64,000 nucleotides of DNA from JAVWIF01 sp036639635 (GTDB taxonomy: Bacteria > Bacillota_I > Bacilli_A > Erysipelotrichales > Erysipelotrichaceae). Positions 45,491 to 55,090 of the stretch are shown here, one piece after another; position 1 is the first letter of the stretch; each line of letters starts with the position of its first letter. The translations under genes and the position numbers were made by a program. The notes beneath the pieces were generated by a model that saw only the letters and a program-made list of their open reading frames with translations, made no database searches and was not told the DNA's origin. The stretch is from positions 1 through 64,000 of the forward strand of contig JAVWIF010000003.1 of NCBI GenBank assembly GCA_036639635.1, written 5' to 3'.

Positions 45491-46432
45491 ATGCCATATC
45501 ATAATCCTTTTTTAAATAGTGATGATAATAAACGTTACTATACATGGAACATGTACTTAAAACATCGCTTTCATCACAAAGTATGTAAAGTTGCTTTAAA
45601 TGCTAGTTTTACATGTCCAAATCGTGATGGTACATGTGGTTTGGGTGGATGTACTTTTTGTAGCAGCAAAGGCAGTGGTGAATTTGCAGGAGACAAACAA
45701 GAAGATTTAATGAAACAATATCTTCATGGCATAGAAAAAATGCATCATAAATGGCCTAATGCATTAACAATGCCTTATTTTCAAGCATTTACGAATACGT
45801 ATGCTCCACTTAAAGAATTAAAAGCAACCTTTGATCCTTTTGTAAACTCTAATGATAGTGTTGCTGTCTGTATAGCAACAAGAGCTGATTGTCTAGAAGA
45901 TGATAAGATAGCCTATCTACAATCTTTAACCAAGAATAAAGAAATATGGATAGAACTTGGATTACAAAGCATTCATGATAAAACAGCAGAACACGTTCAT
46001 CGTGGTCATACCTATCAACAATTTGAAGATTGTGTAAAACGTTTGGCAAAAACTGATATTAAGATATGTGTGCATTTAATGAATTCTCTTCCAAATGAAA
46101 GTGCAGATATGATGATAGAAAGTGCTAAAGTAGTAGGACGCCTTCCAATACATGCACTAAAAATTCATATGTTATATATTATGAAAGACACACAATTAGC
46201 AAAAGAATATGAAACAACTCCCTTTCCTATTTTAACAAAAGAAGAATACATCGCAATTGTAATCAAACAATTAGAATGGATTCCTAAAGAAATAATTATT
46301 CAACGACTAACGGGTGATGGTGTAAAAGAAGACTTAATAACACCAAGTTGGACAATTAAAAAAACTTGTGTACTTAATGATATTGATAAAGAAATGGTAC
46401 GATTAAACACTTGGCAAGGAAAAAAGTGTTAG
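45491..46432 (+). CDS. YtqA-type radical SAM protein (TIGR01212)
   Basis: Radical SAM enzyme of 313 residues. The cluster motif is CPNRDGTCGLGGCTFC, the extended YtqA signature, near residues 31-46. LGLQSIHDKTAEHVHRGH is the typical mid-region. The family is linked by some studies to tRNA or cofactor chemistry, but the reaction is not established. An extra Cys sits within the motif. The ribosome site is weak; it may be coupled to the zinc-ribbon gene. Confidence 0.88.
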   Translation: MPYHNPFLNSDDNKRYYTWNMYLKHRFHHKVCKVALNASFTCPNRDGTCGLGGCTFCSSKGSGEFAGDKQEDLMKQYLHGIEKMHHKWPNALTMPYFQAFTNTYAPLKELKATFDPFVNSNDSVAVCIATRADCLEDDKIAYLQSLTKNKEIWIELGLQSIHDKTAEHVHRGHTYQQFEDCVKRLAKTDIKICVHLMNSLPNESADMMIESAKVVGRLPIHALKIHMLYIMKDTQLAKEYETTPFPILTKEEYIAIVIKQLEWIPKEIIIQRLTGDGVKEDLITPSWTIKKTCVLNDIDKEMVRLNTWQGKKC

Positions 46433-46480
46433 TACCTTTTTTTGCCTTTTGGCATAAACTAATAGAAATGAGGTCTCTCT

Positions 46481-47128
46481 ATGAAAATAATTGGTGTAGT
46501 AGCACGCTTAGAATTTTTAGATAACGCACAGAAACATTTTGTCAATCAAGACTATTGTAAAGCAATAGAAGTCCATGGTTGGGCAATTTTTCCTATTGTG
46601 AATGAGACTTCTTTAACTTGTGCATTAAAGCTATGTGATGCTTTATGTATTCCTGGTGGTTATGATATTGAGCCTTCTTATTTCAATGCACAAAAAGATG
46701 GTAATGGTACCTATTATGATAATGCCATGGATAGTTTTGATTTTTTATGTTTAGATGCTTTTTATAAGCAAGATAAACCTATCTTAGGCATATGTCGAGG
46801 GATGCAACTCATCAATGTATACTTTCAAGGAAACCTAAAGCAACACATTGATACGAGTACTCACGCGCCTCATAATTTACATGAAATTAGCATTGTAAAA
46901 GACACTTGTTTATCAAAGCTTTATCCAACGCTCATAAATGTAAACAGTTATCATCATCAAGTTGTTGATATTCTTGGAAAACCATTATATGCCTGTGCGT
47001 ATTCTAAAGAATATTACGTAGAAGCCTTACTTCATCAAAACCAAAAAATACTAGCTGTACAATGGCATCCAGAACAGATGAAAGATGATCAAATATTTGC
47101 TTATTTCCTAGATGTTGTTTGTGCATGA
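46481..47128 (+). CDS. Class I glutamine amidotransferase-like hydrolase (PuuD family)
   Basis: Peptidase C26 family protein of 215 residues. The nucleophile is Cys in LGICRGMQL, and HPEQ near the end provides His and Glu; GGYDIEPSYF is the oxyanion-side signature. Homologues cleave gamma-glutamyl-GABA or related gamma-glutamyl compounds. No other Puu genes are near, so the substrate is open. The 3' end overlaps the convergent VTT gene by 28 bp. Confidence 0.85.
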   Translation: MKIIGVVARLEFLDNAQKHFVNQDYCKAIEVHGWAIFPIVNETSLTCALKLCDALCIPGGYDIEPSYFNAQKDGNGTYYDNAMDSFDFLCLDAFYKQDKPILGICRGMQLINVYFQGNLKQHIDTSTHAPHNLHEISIVKDTCLSKLYPTLINVNSYHHQVVDILGKPLYACAYSKEYYVEALLHQNQKILAVQWHPEQMKDDQIFAYFLDVVCA

Positions 47129-47667
47129 ATCTTTACTTTATTTATAATCCATTTCACAACTAACCATATAAAAATAAATAAAGTAAAATAAATACCAAAA
47201 GCTTCGACATCAATGATTTGTCCCATGCTTTTTAAACAATACGTAATAAGTATACTTCTTAATAATCGAGCAAACCCATCACTTAATATGAAAATGAAAA
47301 AATTCATTTTCATAAAGCCTGCTAAGTAAGCTAAGATAAAATCTGGAATTGGTGTAATACCACCAATAAAGATTGCAAGAAAGCCATATTTATCAATTAC
47401 TTGTGTCCCTTTTTCAATATCTTCTTTGCTTGCAATATGTTGTAATGCTTTAGTCCCCAAAGCACGTGCTATAGCATAACCAATCGCTCCACCAATACTT
47501 GTACCAATGGCTCCTTCTAAAGAATATAATAACCATCTATCAGGCATGTTTAAGCATAATGGCACTAAGATTACTTCTAAAGAAGGAAGTGGCAGAAACG
47601 CTTTTAATATGGCATATAAGATGAGCCCAATATCTTGCCAAATAATAAAAAAATTCTGTATTGACAT
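47101..47667 (-). CDS. VTT/SNARE-associated domain membrane protein (YqaA-like)
   Basis: Protein of 188 residues with about four to five hydrophobic segments. GAIGTSIGGAIGYAIAR and GGITPIPDFILAYLAG match the VTT/DedA-like fold; IPDF replaces the more common PxPxE pattern. Family members include lipid scramblases and putative flippases for carrier lipids. Exact role unknown. Its tail overlaps the amidotransferase gene on the other strand. Confidence 0.82.
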   Translation of the reverse strand: MSIQNFFIIWQDIGLILYAILKAFLPLPSLEVILVPLCLNMPDRWLLYSLEGAIGTSIGGAIGYAIARALGTKALQHIASKEDIEKGTQVIDKYGFLAIFIGGITPIPDFILAYLAGFMKMNFFIFILSDGFARLLRSILITYCLKSMGQIIDVEAFGIYFTLFIFIWLVVKWIINKVKIHAQTTSRK

Positions 47668-47712
47668 ACAATCCCCTCGATTGTATTATACGTACAGAAT
47701 TTTTAATTTATG

Positions 47713-48237
47713 TTAGTTTGAAAACTTATCATCAACATAGCATCCAATATATTTTTTATCAAAACCTGCTTGACTAAATGCTTTTGTTGGTAAATAATCT
47801 TTTACTAATACACTCATTGCTACAAACAAACTAGCAAGTGCTCCATTGCTAAAACGGAGTGTTGATATTTCATCTAATATAATTTCAGCAATTTGAATAT
47901 CACGATCAAACACTAACAATGTTCTTTTATTTAAATGTTCGCCACAATAAAAGCGATACAACACTTCATGATAAACCATTTGGTATCCATCTTTTATACT
48001 ATGTAACTCCCCTAGTTTATTATCACCTTCATAAATGGTAAAATCTGTTGCTAAATTAGCTTTTACAATGTTATACCATTTCTTTATCTGATAGCAAGCT
48101 AGTATTTCATCTTCATATAGATTTTTCACATATAAAGACAATAGTTTTCCATCTATTTCACTATCCACATGAAATACAGTTCTATTTTCTTCTTTTATTA
48201 GGTATTGATTCTCTACTTTACTCATTTCAAATTTCAT
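47713..48237 (-). CDS. Hypothetical protein
   Basis: Protein of 174 residues that I do not recognise. It is rich in beta-strand patterns, with evenly spaced aromatic and charged residues, and is without signal peptide, membrane segments or metal motifs. It could be a LURP-one or tubby-like fold by pattern only. The frame opens at an ATG at 48252, but AGGAG lies inside that extension and serves the ATG at 48237. It ends 46 nt from the VTT gene. Confidence 0.65.
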   Translation of the reverse strand: MKFEMSKVENQYLIKEENRTVFHVDSEIDGKLLSLYVKNLYEDEILACYQIKKWYNIVKANLATDFTIYEGDNKLGELHSIKDGYQMVYHEVLYRFYCGEHLNKRTLLVFDRDIQIAEIILDEISTLRFSNGALASLFVAMSVLVKDYLPTKAFSQAGFDKKYIGCYVDDKFSN

Positions 48238-48352
48238 CTTGTAACTCCTCATAAAAAATTCTTGTGACTACTAACCAAGAGTTTTTCTTATCTTTTCTGC
48301 TTTCATTATAAAAGAATTTGTCTTTATTTTCAAGTAAACTATGAAAACTCAC

Positions 48353-49504
48353 TCAAGAAGTACTCTTCTTTACTACTTTACAATCATGAATAATACATAG
48401 TATTGGAACTATTGTAAAAGCGGCTATGGCATATAAGGTTTGATTATATCCGATAGCTTTTGATAAATAGGACGTAAGAATTGGTGTAATACAACCACTT
48501 AGTCCAATAAAAATTGCCATAGCAAACATTTGTGCACTTGTATACATTCGCTTTAGACTTACTTCTTGAATTAAGACTTTGCTCGTCAACATAACGATAG
48601 GAAGTGTTACAAGTTGTAAAGAGGCGCTTAAAACAATCATCGTTGGTGTCGTAGAAAACGCGTATAGCATAAATTTCAAAGTATACATAAAAGTTGCAAA
48701 CAACAATAAAGAGCGTGCTCTCCATCTGCTTAAAAGCCTATTCGCTAAAAAAAATAAAGGGATTTCCATAAATGATTGGAGTGTCCATTTTAAAGCGATA
48801 TCATTGCTACTAGCACCAATTGCTACCATCTTATCAATCACAATATATTGATCAGCAGAACCAATCATATAAACAAGAAAAAAAATAAATACAAGAGCAA
48901 CATAGCGCTTATTTTTAATAAATATATGAATATCTTTTAGTTCCAATTTACTACTTTTATTAGGCTTACTATCTTTTGTTGCACATACGATAATAAGAAC
49001 CACTATTGACAAAAAGAAAGTTACATATAGGAGTGAGTTATAGGATGCACTGGTAATACAAAACCCAGCAACTGGTGCGCCTAAACTAAAGCCAAGAGCT
49101 CCTGTAGCGCGCAAACTTCCATATTGCTTAGGGCGTAATGCTAACATCCAAGTTTCATCTAAAGCTATCATTACTTTTACCATACCCGACATCAATGAAA
49201 CAACAAACATATGATAATAGAATACTTGATGTTGTACTCCATACATTCCAAAACTACCTAGTAAAAAAAGAGCATAAGCTATGATAAAAAATAGTTTCAT
49301 TCTCTTGAACCTATCACTCAAAAAACCAAAGATGAATTGCCCAGCAATTACAACGATTGCACTGCCTGCTATAATATATCCTCTTTCAATAATTGAATAT
49401 CCAACAAATATTAAATATGGAATCATTTGTGTGCTTATGAATGAAAGAATAAAGAAAACTAAAAAATTTAATGCATAATATAGATATTTCGTCTTTTCTA
49501 GCAA
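48353..49504 (-). CDS. Major facilitator superfamily transporter
   Basis: Membrane protein of 383 residues with about 12 hydrophobic segments. The loop between segments 2 and 3 reads GFLSDRFKRMK, the typical MFS motif. The repeat half begins near residue 200. The sequence resembles the nucleoside/LacY-like MFS_1 group, but the substrate is not predictable. It stands alone, divergent from the cupin gene. Confidence 0.85.
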   Translation of the reverse strand: MLEKTKYLYYALNFLVFFILSFISTQMIPYLIFVGYSIIERGYIIAGSAIVVIAGQFIFGFLSDRFKRMKLFFIIAYALFLLGSFGMYGVQHQVFYYHMFVVSLMSGMVKVMIALDETWMLALRPKQYGSLRATGALGFSLGAPVAGFCITSASYNSLLYVTFFLSIVVLIIVCATKDSKPNKSSKLELKDIHIFIKNKRYVALVFIFFLVYMIGSADQYIVIDKMVAIGASSNDIALKWTLQSFMEIPLFFLANRLLSRWRARSLLLFATFMYTLKFMLYAFSTTPTMIVLSASLQLVTLPIVMLTSKVLIQEVSLKRMYTSAQMFAMAIFIGLSGCITPILTSYLSKAIGYNQTLYAIAAFTIVPILCIIHDCKVVKKSTS

Positions 49505-49632
49505 GTTCTCACACCCTTAAAATTAGTATGTATCTTTTTATAAGGAATATTTAAAAGTACTGTGTGAATATTGCTTTTATGCAGTATAATAGAAATAGTG
49601 AAATGTAGCATAAACAAAACTAGGAGGATCGT

Positions 49633-49968
49633 ATGGAAAATTTAAAAATGGAAACTTATGAAAATCATAAAGGAGGCGTTGGTAAAATTCATATTACGCG
49701 TTTGTTAACAAATGAACAATTAGGAGAGCATATTAAGATGTATGCCAAAATCGTAATTGAGCCAAATTCTTCGATTGGTTATCATTTACACGATGGTGAT
49801 AGTGAAAGCTATTACATTGTGAGTGGGAATGGCCGTTATAATGACAATGGCGTAATACGCGATGTTCACGCTGGAGAGATTTCTAATACAGAAAGTGGTC
49901 AATCTCATGGACTTGAAAATATAGAAAAAGAGCCTTTAGTATTCATGGCACTCATCATCAAAGATTAA
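49633..49968 (+). CDS. Small cupin-domain protein
   Basis: Protein of 111 residues, a single cupin barrel. Motif 1 is GYHLHDGDSESYYIVSG and motif 2 contains GQSHGLEN, with His and Glu residues for metal binding. Enzymatic or binding role unknown. TAGGAGG precedes the ATG, and a TATAAT at about 49586 may be its promoter. Confidence 0.83.
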   Translation: MENLKMETYENHKGGVGKIHITRLLTNEQLGEHIKMYAKIVIEPNSSIGYHLHDGDSESYYIVSGNGRYNDNGVIRDVHAGEISNTESGQSHGLENIEKEPLVFMALIIKD

Positions 49969-49994
49969 AAAAATGCACGTTATGTGCATTTTTT
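49967..49994. terminator. Bidirectional terminator after cupin gene
   Basis: AAAAAATGCAC pairs with GTGCATTTTTT around a short loop, between the convergent cupin and membrane-protein genes. Confidence 0.75.
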
Positions 49995-50351
49995 ACCGTA
50001 ATATAAACAAAAACCAGGAATCATAAATACTATATAAAATATTCCATATGTGGAAAACAATGCATAACGAAACATGCCAGGGTACCAAGTTATCGCATGA
50101 AAAATATAGGTATCAAGTGCTAGTATTGTATACACACAAAGTAAGACAAGACCAATATAATAAAGGATTTCAAACGTATGTTGTTTATGATGAAAAGTTA
50201 AACATCCAATGGTTAAAAGGACAATGCCATAAGCTAACAGACAACACTTTAACAGACTTAAATAAGGATTTGTAGTAGCAAAGAAAGCAATTATTATACT
50301 TATTAAACAACAAAGTAACCCAGATATTAGCAAAGTACAAGCTTTTTTCAT
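49980..50351 (-). CDS. Hypothetical four-segment membrane protein
   Basis: Protein of 123 residues with four hydrophobic segments (about 7-27, 33-52, 60-82, 92-115); I recognise no family. The frame could begin at a TTG at 50360, inside the preceding gene, but the ATG at 50351 is adopted. It follows the phosphorylase stop with almost no gap, so it is probably co-transcribed with it. Confidence 0.6.
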   Translation of the reverse strand: MKKACTLLISGLLCCLISIIIAFFATTNPYLSLLKCCLLAYGIVLLTIGCLTFHHKQHTFEILYYIGLVLLCVYTILALDTYIFHAITWYPGMFRYALFSTYGIFYIVFMIPGFCLYYGKKCT

Positions 50352-50352
50352 C

Positions 50353-51654
50353 TTACGCAATTACTTTGTAAACTAATGGTTCTTTCTCAACTTTTTGTTC
50401 ACAGAATTCAAATGTTTCATAAAAGCTTTCTAACCAATCTTTAGGTAAACTATGATTGATATGAACACTCGCTAGGGAATCTCCTACTTCTACATAATCG
50501 CCATCTTTTTTACGCAACACAATACCAACAGCAAAATCTATGATATCTTCTTTCACCATTCTACCAGCACCTAATTGCATTGCTAGCCTTCCTAATTGCA
50601 TAGCATTTAATTCTTTAATATATCCGCTGTGTCGAGAAGATATCTCAATGATTTCTTTTGCTTGAGGTAATAATTCTGGATGTCTAATTTGTTCACTATT
50701 ACCGCCTTGTGCTTCTACCATTTGAACAAGTTTGTCTAGCGCTTGACCATTTTTAATTACTTCTTTTAATTTTGTTCGTGCTTCACTTTCATTATTTGCA
50801 ATCTTTGCTTGCATTAACATGATACTTCCAGCTTGTAAACAAAGTTCAAAAAAGTCTTCAGGTCCTTGTCCTTGCAGTGTAGCAATGGCTTCTTTTAATT
50901 CTAAGGCATTACCTATCGCATTTCCTAATGGTTGGTTCATATTACTTAAGATTGCTCGTACATCTTTATTGAAATGTTGCCCAATAGCAATCATTGTATT
51001 GGCTAACTCTTCTGCTTGTAGCGAGTCTTCCATAAAAGCGCCTTTACCAAACTTCACATCTAATAAGATTGTATCTGAACCAGCTGCTAATTTTTTCGAC
51101 ATAATACTTGAGGCAATTAGCGGTATGGAATTTATCGTTCCGCTAACATCACGTAACGCATACAGTGCTTTATCAGCAGGCACTAAGTTTTTACTTTGTC
51201 CAATGATTGCAAGTCCTATGGCATTCACTTGTTCAATAAATTGCTTATTTGATAACTCAGTTTTAAATCCATCAATCGATTCTACTTTATCAAGTGTACC
51301 GCCAGTATGTCCTAGCCCTCTTCCTGACATTTTAGCTACTTTAACTCCGCATGCTGCTACCATCGGAGCAAGTGATAAACTTGTTTTATCACCAACTCCT
51401 CCAGTAGAATGCTTGTCACATTTAACACCTTGAATACTTGATAAATCAATTTTATCTCCACTATTCAACATTTCTTCGCAAAGGTTTGCGCTTTCCTTAG
51501 CACTCATCCCTTTAAAATAAATAGCCATTAATAAAGCACTTACTTGATAATCAGGTATTTCTTTTTTTACATACCCACTAATAAAATAGTGTAATTCTTC
51601 TCGGCTTAATTCTTTTCCTAATTTCTTCTTCTCAATGATTTCAACAATGCGCAT
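50353..51654 (-). CDS. pdp: Pyrimidine-nucleoside phosphorylase
   Basis: Nucleoside phosphorylase of 433 residues, class II, releasing uracil or thymine from nucleosides with phosphate. The N-terminal helical part ends with the phosphate-binding segment DKHSTGGVGDKTSL near residues 80-93. SGRGLGHTGGTLDK follows. The length fits both thymidine and pyrimidine phosphorylases; Bacillota usually carry the broader Pdp. It is 4 nt after rsuA. Confidence 0.93.
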   Translation of the reverse strand: MRIVEIIEKKKLGKELSREELHYFISGYVKKEIPDYQVSALLMAIYFKGMSAKESANLCEEMLNSGDKIDLSSIQGVKCDKHSTGGVGDKTSLSLAPMVAACGVKVAKMSGRGLGHTGGTLDKVESIDGFKTELSNKQFIEQVNAIGLAIIGQSKNLVPADKALYALRDVSGTINSIPLIASSIMSKKLAAGSDTILLDVKFGKGAFMEDSLQAEELANTMIAIGQHFNKDVRAILSNMNQPLGNAIGNALELKEAIATLQGQGPEDFFELCLQAGSIMLMQAKIANNESEARTKLKEVIKNGQALDKLVQMVEAQGGNSEQIRHPELLPQAKEIIEISSRHSGYIKELNAMQLGRLAMQLGAGRMVKEDIIDFAVGIVLRKKDGDYVEVGDSLASVHINHSLPKDWLESFYETFEFCEQKVEKEPLVYKVIA

Positions 51655-51658
51655 AGTG

Positions 51659-52360
51659 TTAACCTTCTTTCTTCAATTTGTCAATTTCGTTTGTTGTTAA
51701 AGCACGCCATTCTCCACTACCTAAACTTTCATCTAATAATAAACTTCCAAAACGTATCCTTTTCAAATAAGTCACTTCATTATGAAGCGCGTGTAACATT
51801 CGTTTTACTTGATGATATTTACCTTCGTGGATGCTCAATTCAATCGCACACTCACTTATCAAGTTAACATGTGCAGGTAAAACTACTTCATCATCTAAAA
51901 TAATAGTACCACTTTCTAATATTTTAATATCTTCATTACTTAATGCATGCATAGTTTCTACATAGTAGGTCTTATCAACATGTTTTTTTGGTGCTAATAA
52001 ATCATGCGCAAATTTACCATCATTGCTAATTAGCAATAGACCTTCTGTATCAATATCTAATCTTCCTACTGGAAAGCAATCATTGGGTAGAATCGTATCA
52101 ATACATTCGAAAACAGTCGCATGTAATTCATCTTTTGTTGCACTAACAACACCTTTGGGTTTGTTTAACATCAGATAAACAATCGTTTGATAGGAAATAT
52201 TGACATCGTCAAAATAAACAACATCACTATTTTCATCAATATGTTGATCATCACTTGTACAAACAATCCCATTTACTTTAATATGTTTTTTCCTAATTAA
52301 TTGTTTTACTTGTTTTCTTGATCCGATACTCGCGTGAGCCAAATATTTATCTAAGCGCAT
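51659..52360 (-). CDS. 16S rRNA pseudouridine synthase RsuA-like
   Basis: Enzyme of 233 residues with an N-terminal S4 domain (MRLDKYLAHASIGSRK) and a catalytic domain with VGRLDIDTEGLLL, whose Asp is the nucleophile. Target U516 of 16S rRNA is inferred from RsuA. It follows the flippase gene by 1 nt, the same pair as Bacillus ytgP-ytzG. Confidence 0.9.
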   Translation of the reverse strand: MRLDKYLAHASIGSRKQVKQLIRKKHIKVNGIVCTSDDQHIDENSDVVYFDDVNISYQTIVYLMLNKPKGVVSATKDELHATVFECIDTILPNDCFPVGRLDIDTEGLLLISNDGKFAHDLLAPKKHVDKTYYVETMHALSNEDIKILESGTIILDDEVVLPAHVNLISECAIELSIHEGKYHQVKRMLHALHNEVTYLKRIRFGSLLLDESLGSGEWRALTTNEIDKLKKEG

Positions 52361-52361
52361 A

Positions 52362-54014
52362 TTAACCTCTTTTAAATTTCTTTATAATTCTTGATAAATC
52401 TAAATGTAATATTGTTTGTGGTATCTGAAATGCATATGTAATCGCAAAATAAACCCCTAAAGATAAAGTACCTGATATAGCTAATTGTACTAAACTAACT
52501 AGTCTACCAGCTCCATATCCTTTAAGACCAAGGAACGATAATCCACGTGCACATAAGAATAAAGCAAGCATAGCTCCGAGTATAATTAATAATTTATGAA
52601 ACGTATAAATCCAATTGATATGAAAGTTTTTTGTTAAAGAATACGCATTCATAAAGATAAATGTACCCATCGCTAGAATACTAGATAGTACAATTCCCTT
52701 AAATCCAAAATATTTTAATAATGGATATGCTATTGAAAACTTTATGGCTACCATAATAACCAAATTACGAATATTAACTTTACGTAAACCAACACTCATC
52801 AATAATGATGTAAAAATAGGAGCGATGGTACCTAAAAAAGCTTCTATTGAAAACCAAGATAAAATTTCCGCACAAAGTTCTAAGTTTTTAGGGTCGGCAG
52901 GAGGAAATAAAATCGCATAAATAGGCTTTGCAAACACGAATAAGCAAAAAGATATTGGTAGACCGATATATAACACAATATCTACACAATCTCTAATATT
53001 CTTTTGTACTAGTTTATAATCATTCTTTGTTAAAGCAGTCGTAATATGTGGAATAATAGCAGCAGAGAAACCTGGAGCTAAAATCATTGGAATAGACATT
53101 AGTTTTAGTACACCATAATTTATGGTTCCACTAATCAGTACAATTTCAGAATCTACGTTACCAAAGGCTGCTAAACCTTTATTTAAGAATAACGTATTAA
53201 CTATTGTATCACTATAACCAAGTATGGCTACTAATAAATATGGAAATGCAATAAAAACTAATTCTTTTATAATTTCTTTTTTATTACTGTTACCTTCTAC
53301 ACTTTGATTTCTAGCTAACTTCTTAATTTCAACCATTTGTTTTTTATCGTAGAGCTTAATATGAATAATAGCGAGTACTGCTGCAATACTGGTCGATATG
53401 ACTCCAAAATATAATGCCCAAACATTGTCAGCATTACATGCATATATGGCAATTGCACTGGCAATTAACAAAAAAACAATTCTCGCAATTTGTTCTAGTA
53501 CTTGTGACAAAGCATATACTTCCATATGTTTCAAGCCTTGATAAAAGCCTCTTACACTTGATAATATTGGTACAAAGAATAAAGCGAACGAAATAAGAAT
53601 TAATACCATTCGCATCGTGTTAATGTTATTAGCATTATCAGGTAATACTAATTTTGCTAAAGGAGTTGCAAACACAATCACAAAACTCATCATAATAAAA
53701 CCAAAGGATATCATTAGAAGTGAAGATAGCTTTTTAATTAATAAGCTAGTTTGATAATCTCCTTTAGCTGAGTATTTAGCAATCAGTGTTGCTATTGCAA
53801 ACGGAAATCCTGCAATACAAATATTTAATAAATAGGAATATATTTGATAAGCAACACCATAATAAGCAATGTTATCTGCTGTTGCTAATAAGGTATTATA
53901 GGGTACTGCATAAAATAAACCAATAAATTTAGCAAAAAAGATACCTGCTGAACTAATTAATCCTCCCGCTATAATAGATTGTGTCTTTTTCGAAACTGAA
54001 GTTTGATTGCTCAT
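52362..54014 (-). CDS. MurJ/SpoVB-type flippase (YtgP-like)
   Basis: MOP-superfamily polysaccharide flippase of 550 residues with about 14 hydrophobic segments. The N-terminus GGLISSAGIFFAKFIGLFYAVP (abridged family block GFFAKFIGLFY-like) and the mid PMILAPGFSAAIIP segment are typical of the SpoVB/YtgP branch. Pairing with an RsuA gene suggests the lipid II flippase YtgP (MurJ) rather than the spore-specific SpoVB. The choice rests on context. Confidence 0.82.
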   Translation of the reverse strand: MSNQTSVSKKTQSIIAGGLISSAGIFFAKFIGLFYAVPYNTLLATADNIAYYGVAYQIYSYLLNICIAGFPFAIATLIAKYSAKGDYQTSLLIKKLSSLLMISFGFIMMSFVIVFATPLAKLVLPDNANNINTMRMVLILISFALFFVPILSSVRGFYQGLKHMEVYALSQVLEQIARIVFLLIASAIAIYACNADNVWALYFGVISTSIAAVLAIIHIKLYDKKQMVEIKKLARNQSVEGNSNKKEIIKELVFIAFPYLLVAILGYSDTIVNTLFLNKGLAAFGNVDSEIVLISGTINYGVLKLMSIPMILAPGFSAAIIPHITTALTKNDYKLVQKNIRDCVDIVLYIGLPISFCLFVFAKPIYAILFPPADPKNLELCAEILSWFSIEAFLGTIAPIFTSLLMSVGLRKVNIRNLVIMVAIKFSIAYPLLKYFGFKGIVLSSILAMGTFIFMNAYSLTKNFHINWIYTFHKLLIILGAMLALFLCARGLSFLGLKGYGAGRLVSLVQLAISGTLSLGVYFAITYAFQIPQTILHLDLSRIIKKFKRG

Positions 54015-54031
54015 AAAAAAATCGTTCCTCT

Positions 54032-54586
54032 CTAGTTGCTAGTATCTGCTGTTTCTTTCTTTCCTTCTTGACTATCGTCTACCACTTCGGCATAATTTAC
54101 CTTAAAAAATACACGATTATTCTTTACCAAAGACGCATCTTTCCAAGTCACCATGACCTGTAAACTAAATTGTTTTTCTGTACTAATTCCATCTAAACTA
54201 AATCCTCTAATAAACCCTGTTTGTGCATTCCCTTGGTAAGGTATCATATTAAATGCTTTTGTTGCATCTTCTCCTAATAAACCAATACAAGGATAAACAT
54301 TAGTATTACTATCTAATTTAGGATCAACTGCAATGGCTTGTACATGATACATCGCTACACGCGGGTTACTAATTTCAACTTCATATTGATAAGCATTGTT
54401 TTTTTGTTTATATACGTTTAAATTATAATCAAAAGGAATAATTTTTGTATCTACTCCTTGGTTAGTTAGGATAGCATCTATATAACTTTCATAGTTTTTC
54501 ATGCTTTCTTTGTTGTCTTTTTTTGTATTGCTACATCCACTCAACAAAAGGATACAAGATAAACATAGAAGCGTAAATTTTCGCAT
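54032..54586 (-). CDS. Hypothetical lipoprotein
   Basis: Protein of 184 residues with a lipoprotein signal: basic start, hydrophobic core and lipobox LLSGC with Cys near 18. The exported part is hydrophilic with a Ser/Lys/Glu-rich C-terminus. I know no family. It is 17 nt upstream of the flippase gene, so the two could be linked in envelope assembly; this is a guess. Confidence 0.7.
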   Translation of the reverse strand: MRKFTLLCLSCILLLSGCSNTKKDNKESMKNYESYIDAILTNQGVDTKIIPFDYNLNVYKQKNNAYQYEVEISNPRVAMYHVQAIAVDPKLDSNTNVYPCIGLLGEDATKAFNMIPYQGNAQTGFIRGFSLDGISTEKQFSLQVMVTWKDASLVKNNRVFFKVNYAEVVDDSQEGKKETADTSN

Positions 54587-54634
54587 AGAATCACCTCTAC
54601 GATATTATACCATATTTTGAAAAAACCACCATAA

Positions 54635-54671
54635 CAAAATAAAACGATCCAGTAAGGACCGCTTTATTTTG
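54635..54671 (-). terminator. Terminator after DUF1540 gene
   Basis: A long imperfect stem (AAAATAAA..GGTCC with GGATC..TTTATTTT) and T-rich tail on the minus strand, overlapping the stop of the 54-residue gene. Confidence 0.6.
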
Positions 54672-54828
54672 TACTCTTTAAATGAAAAGATTTACATTCT
54701 GTTTCGTGACAATGGTTAGGTTCCACACAGTCATCACAACATACAGAAATTGTTTGTGCATCACAACGATCCTCTTTATGATAAACACAAGAGTTTACGT
54801 TACATAGTATTTCCGTTTTTTTCTGCAT
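54664..54828 (-). CDS. DUF1540 protein (Cys-rich, spore-associated family)
   Basis: A 54-residue frame too short for common ORF thresholds. It starts MQKKTEILCN, with TGGAGG 9 nt upstream, and ends in ECKSFHLKSTK. Eight cysteines include CNVNSC, CDAQ, CCDDC and CHETEC, matching DUF1540, often found in spore formers with unknown function. Position beside cse60 and the dipicolinate genes supports a spore role. Confidence 0.78.
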   Translation of the reverse strand: MQKKTEILCNVNSCVYHKEDRCDAQTISVCCDDCVEPNHCHETECKSFHLKSTK

Positions 54829-54871
54829 ACTTTATACCTCCACAATCATATTATGAACAATATTTCAAAAA

Positions 54872-55054
54872 CTATGTGGAATATATAAGTAAGGCTGAAA
54901 AACAAAATACGTTTTCTTCCTCTTCATCTTGTGAAAGCGCAATTGCATATTTAATATCGAGCACCTGTATATCTTCATTATCATCAAGAAAATCATTAAT
55001 ACTATCACTTAAATCATCTTCATGTTCTTCATCAAAAGCTTTTACTTGTATCAA
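54872..55054 (-). CDS. cse60: Cse60-like sporulation protein
   Basis: Small protein of 60 residues resembling B. subtilis Cse60, which is sigma-E controlled in the mother cell. The conserved pattern is MIQVKAFDEEHE at the start, VLDIKYAIAL in the middle and FCFSALLIY near the end. An ATG at 55066 gives 64 residues, but no ribosome site precedes it. GGTGAT lies before the TTG at 55054, which restores the family N-terminus and length. CATACTAT at 55075-55082 resembles a sigma-E -10. Function unknown. Confidence 0.72.
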   Translation of the reverse strand: MIQVKAFDEEHEDDLSDSINDFLDDNEDIQVLDIKYAIALSQDEEEENVFCFSALLIYST

Positions 55055-55074
55055 TTTTATCACCATGTTTTAGT

Positions 55075-55082
55075 ATAGTATG
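55075..55082 (-). promoter_or_regulatory. Sigma-E-like -10 upstream of cse60
   Basis: Minus-strand CATACTAT is close to the sigma-E -10 consensus CATACAnT. The -35 match (ACATGTT) is poor and spacing is 12, so the call is tentative. Confidence 0.3.
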
Positions 55083-55090
55083 ATTTGCTT

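Noticed and set aside
50819..51433. 204-codon plus-strand frame
   Set aside because: Antisense to the pyrimidine-nucleoside phosphorylase gene, with no ribosome site or known motifs.
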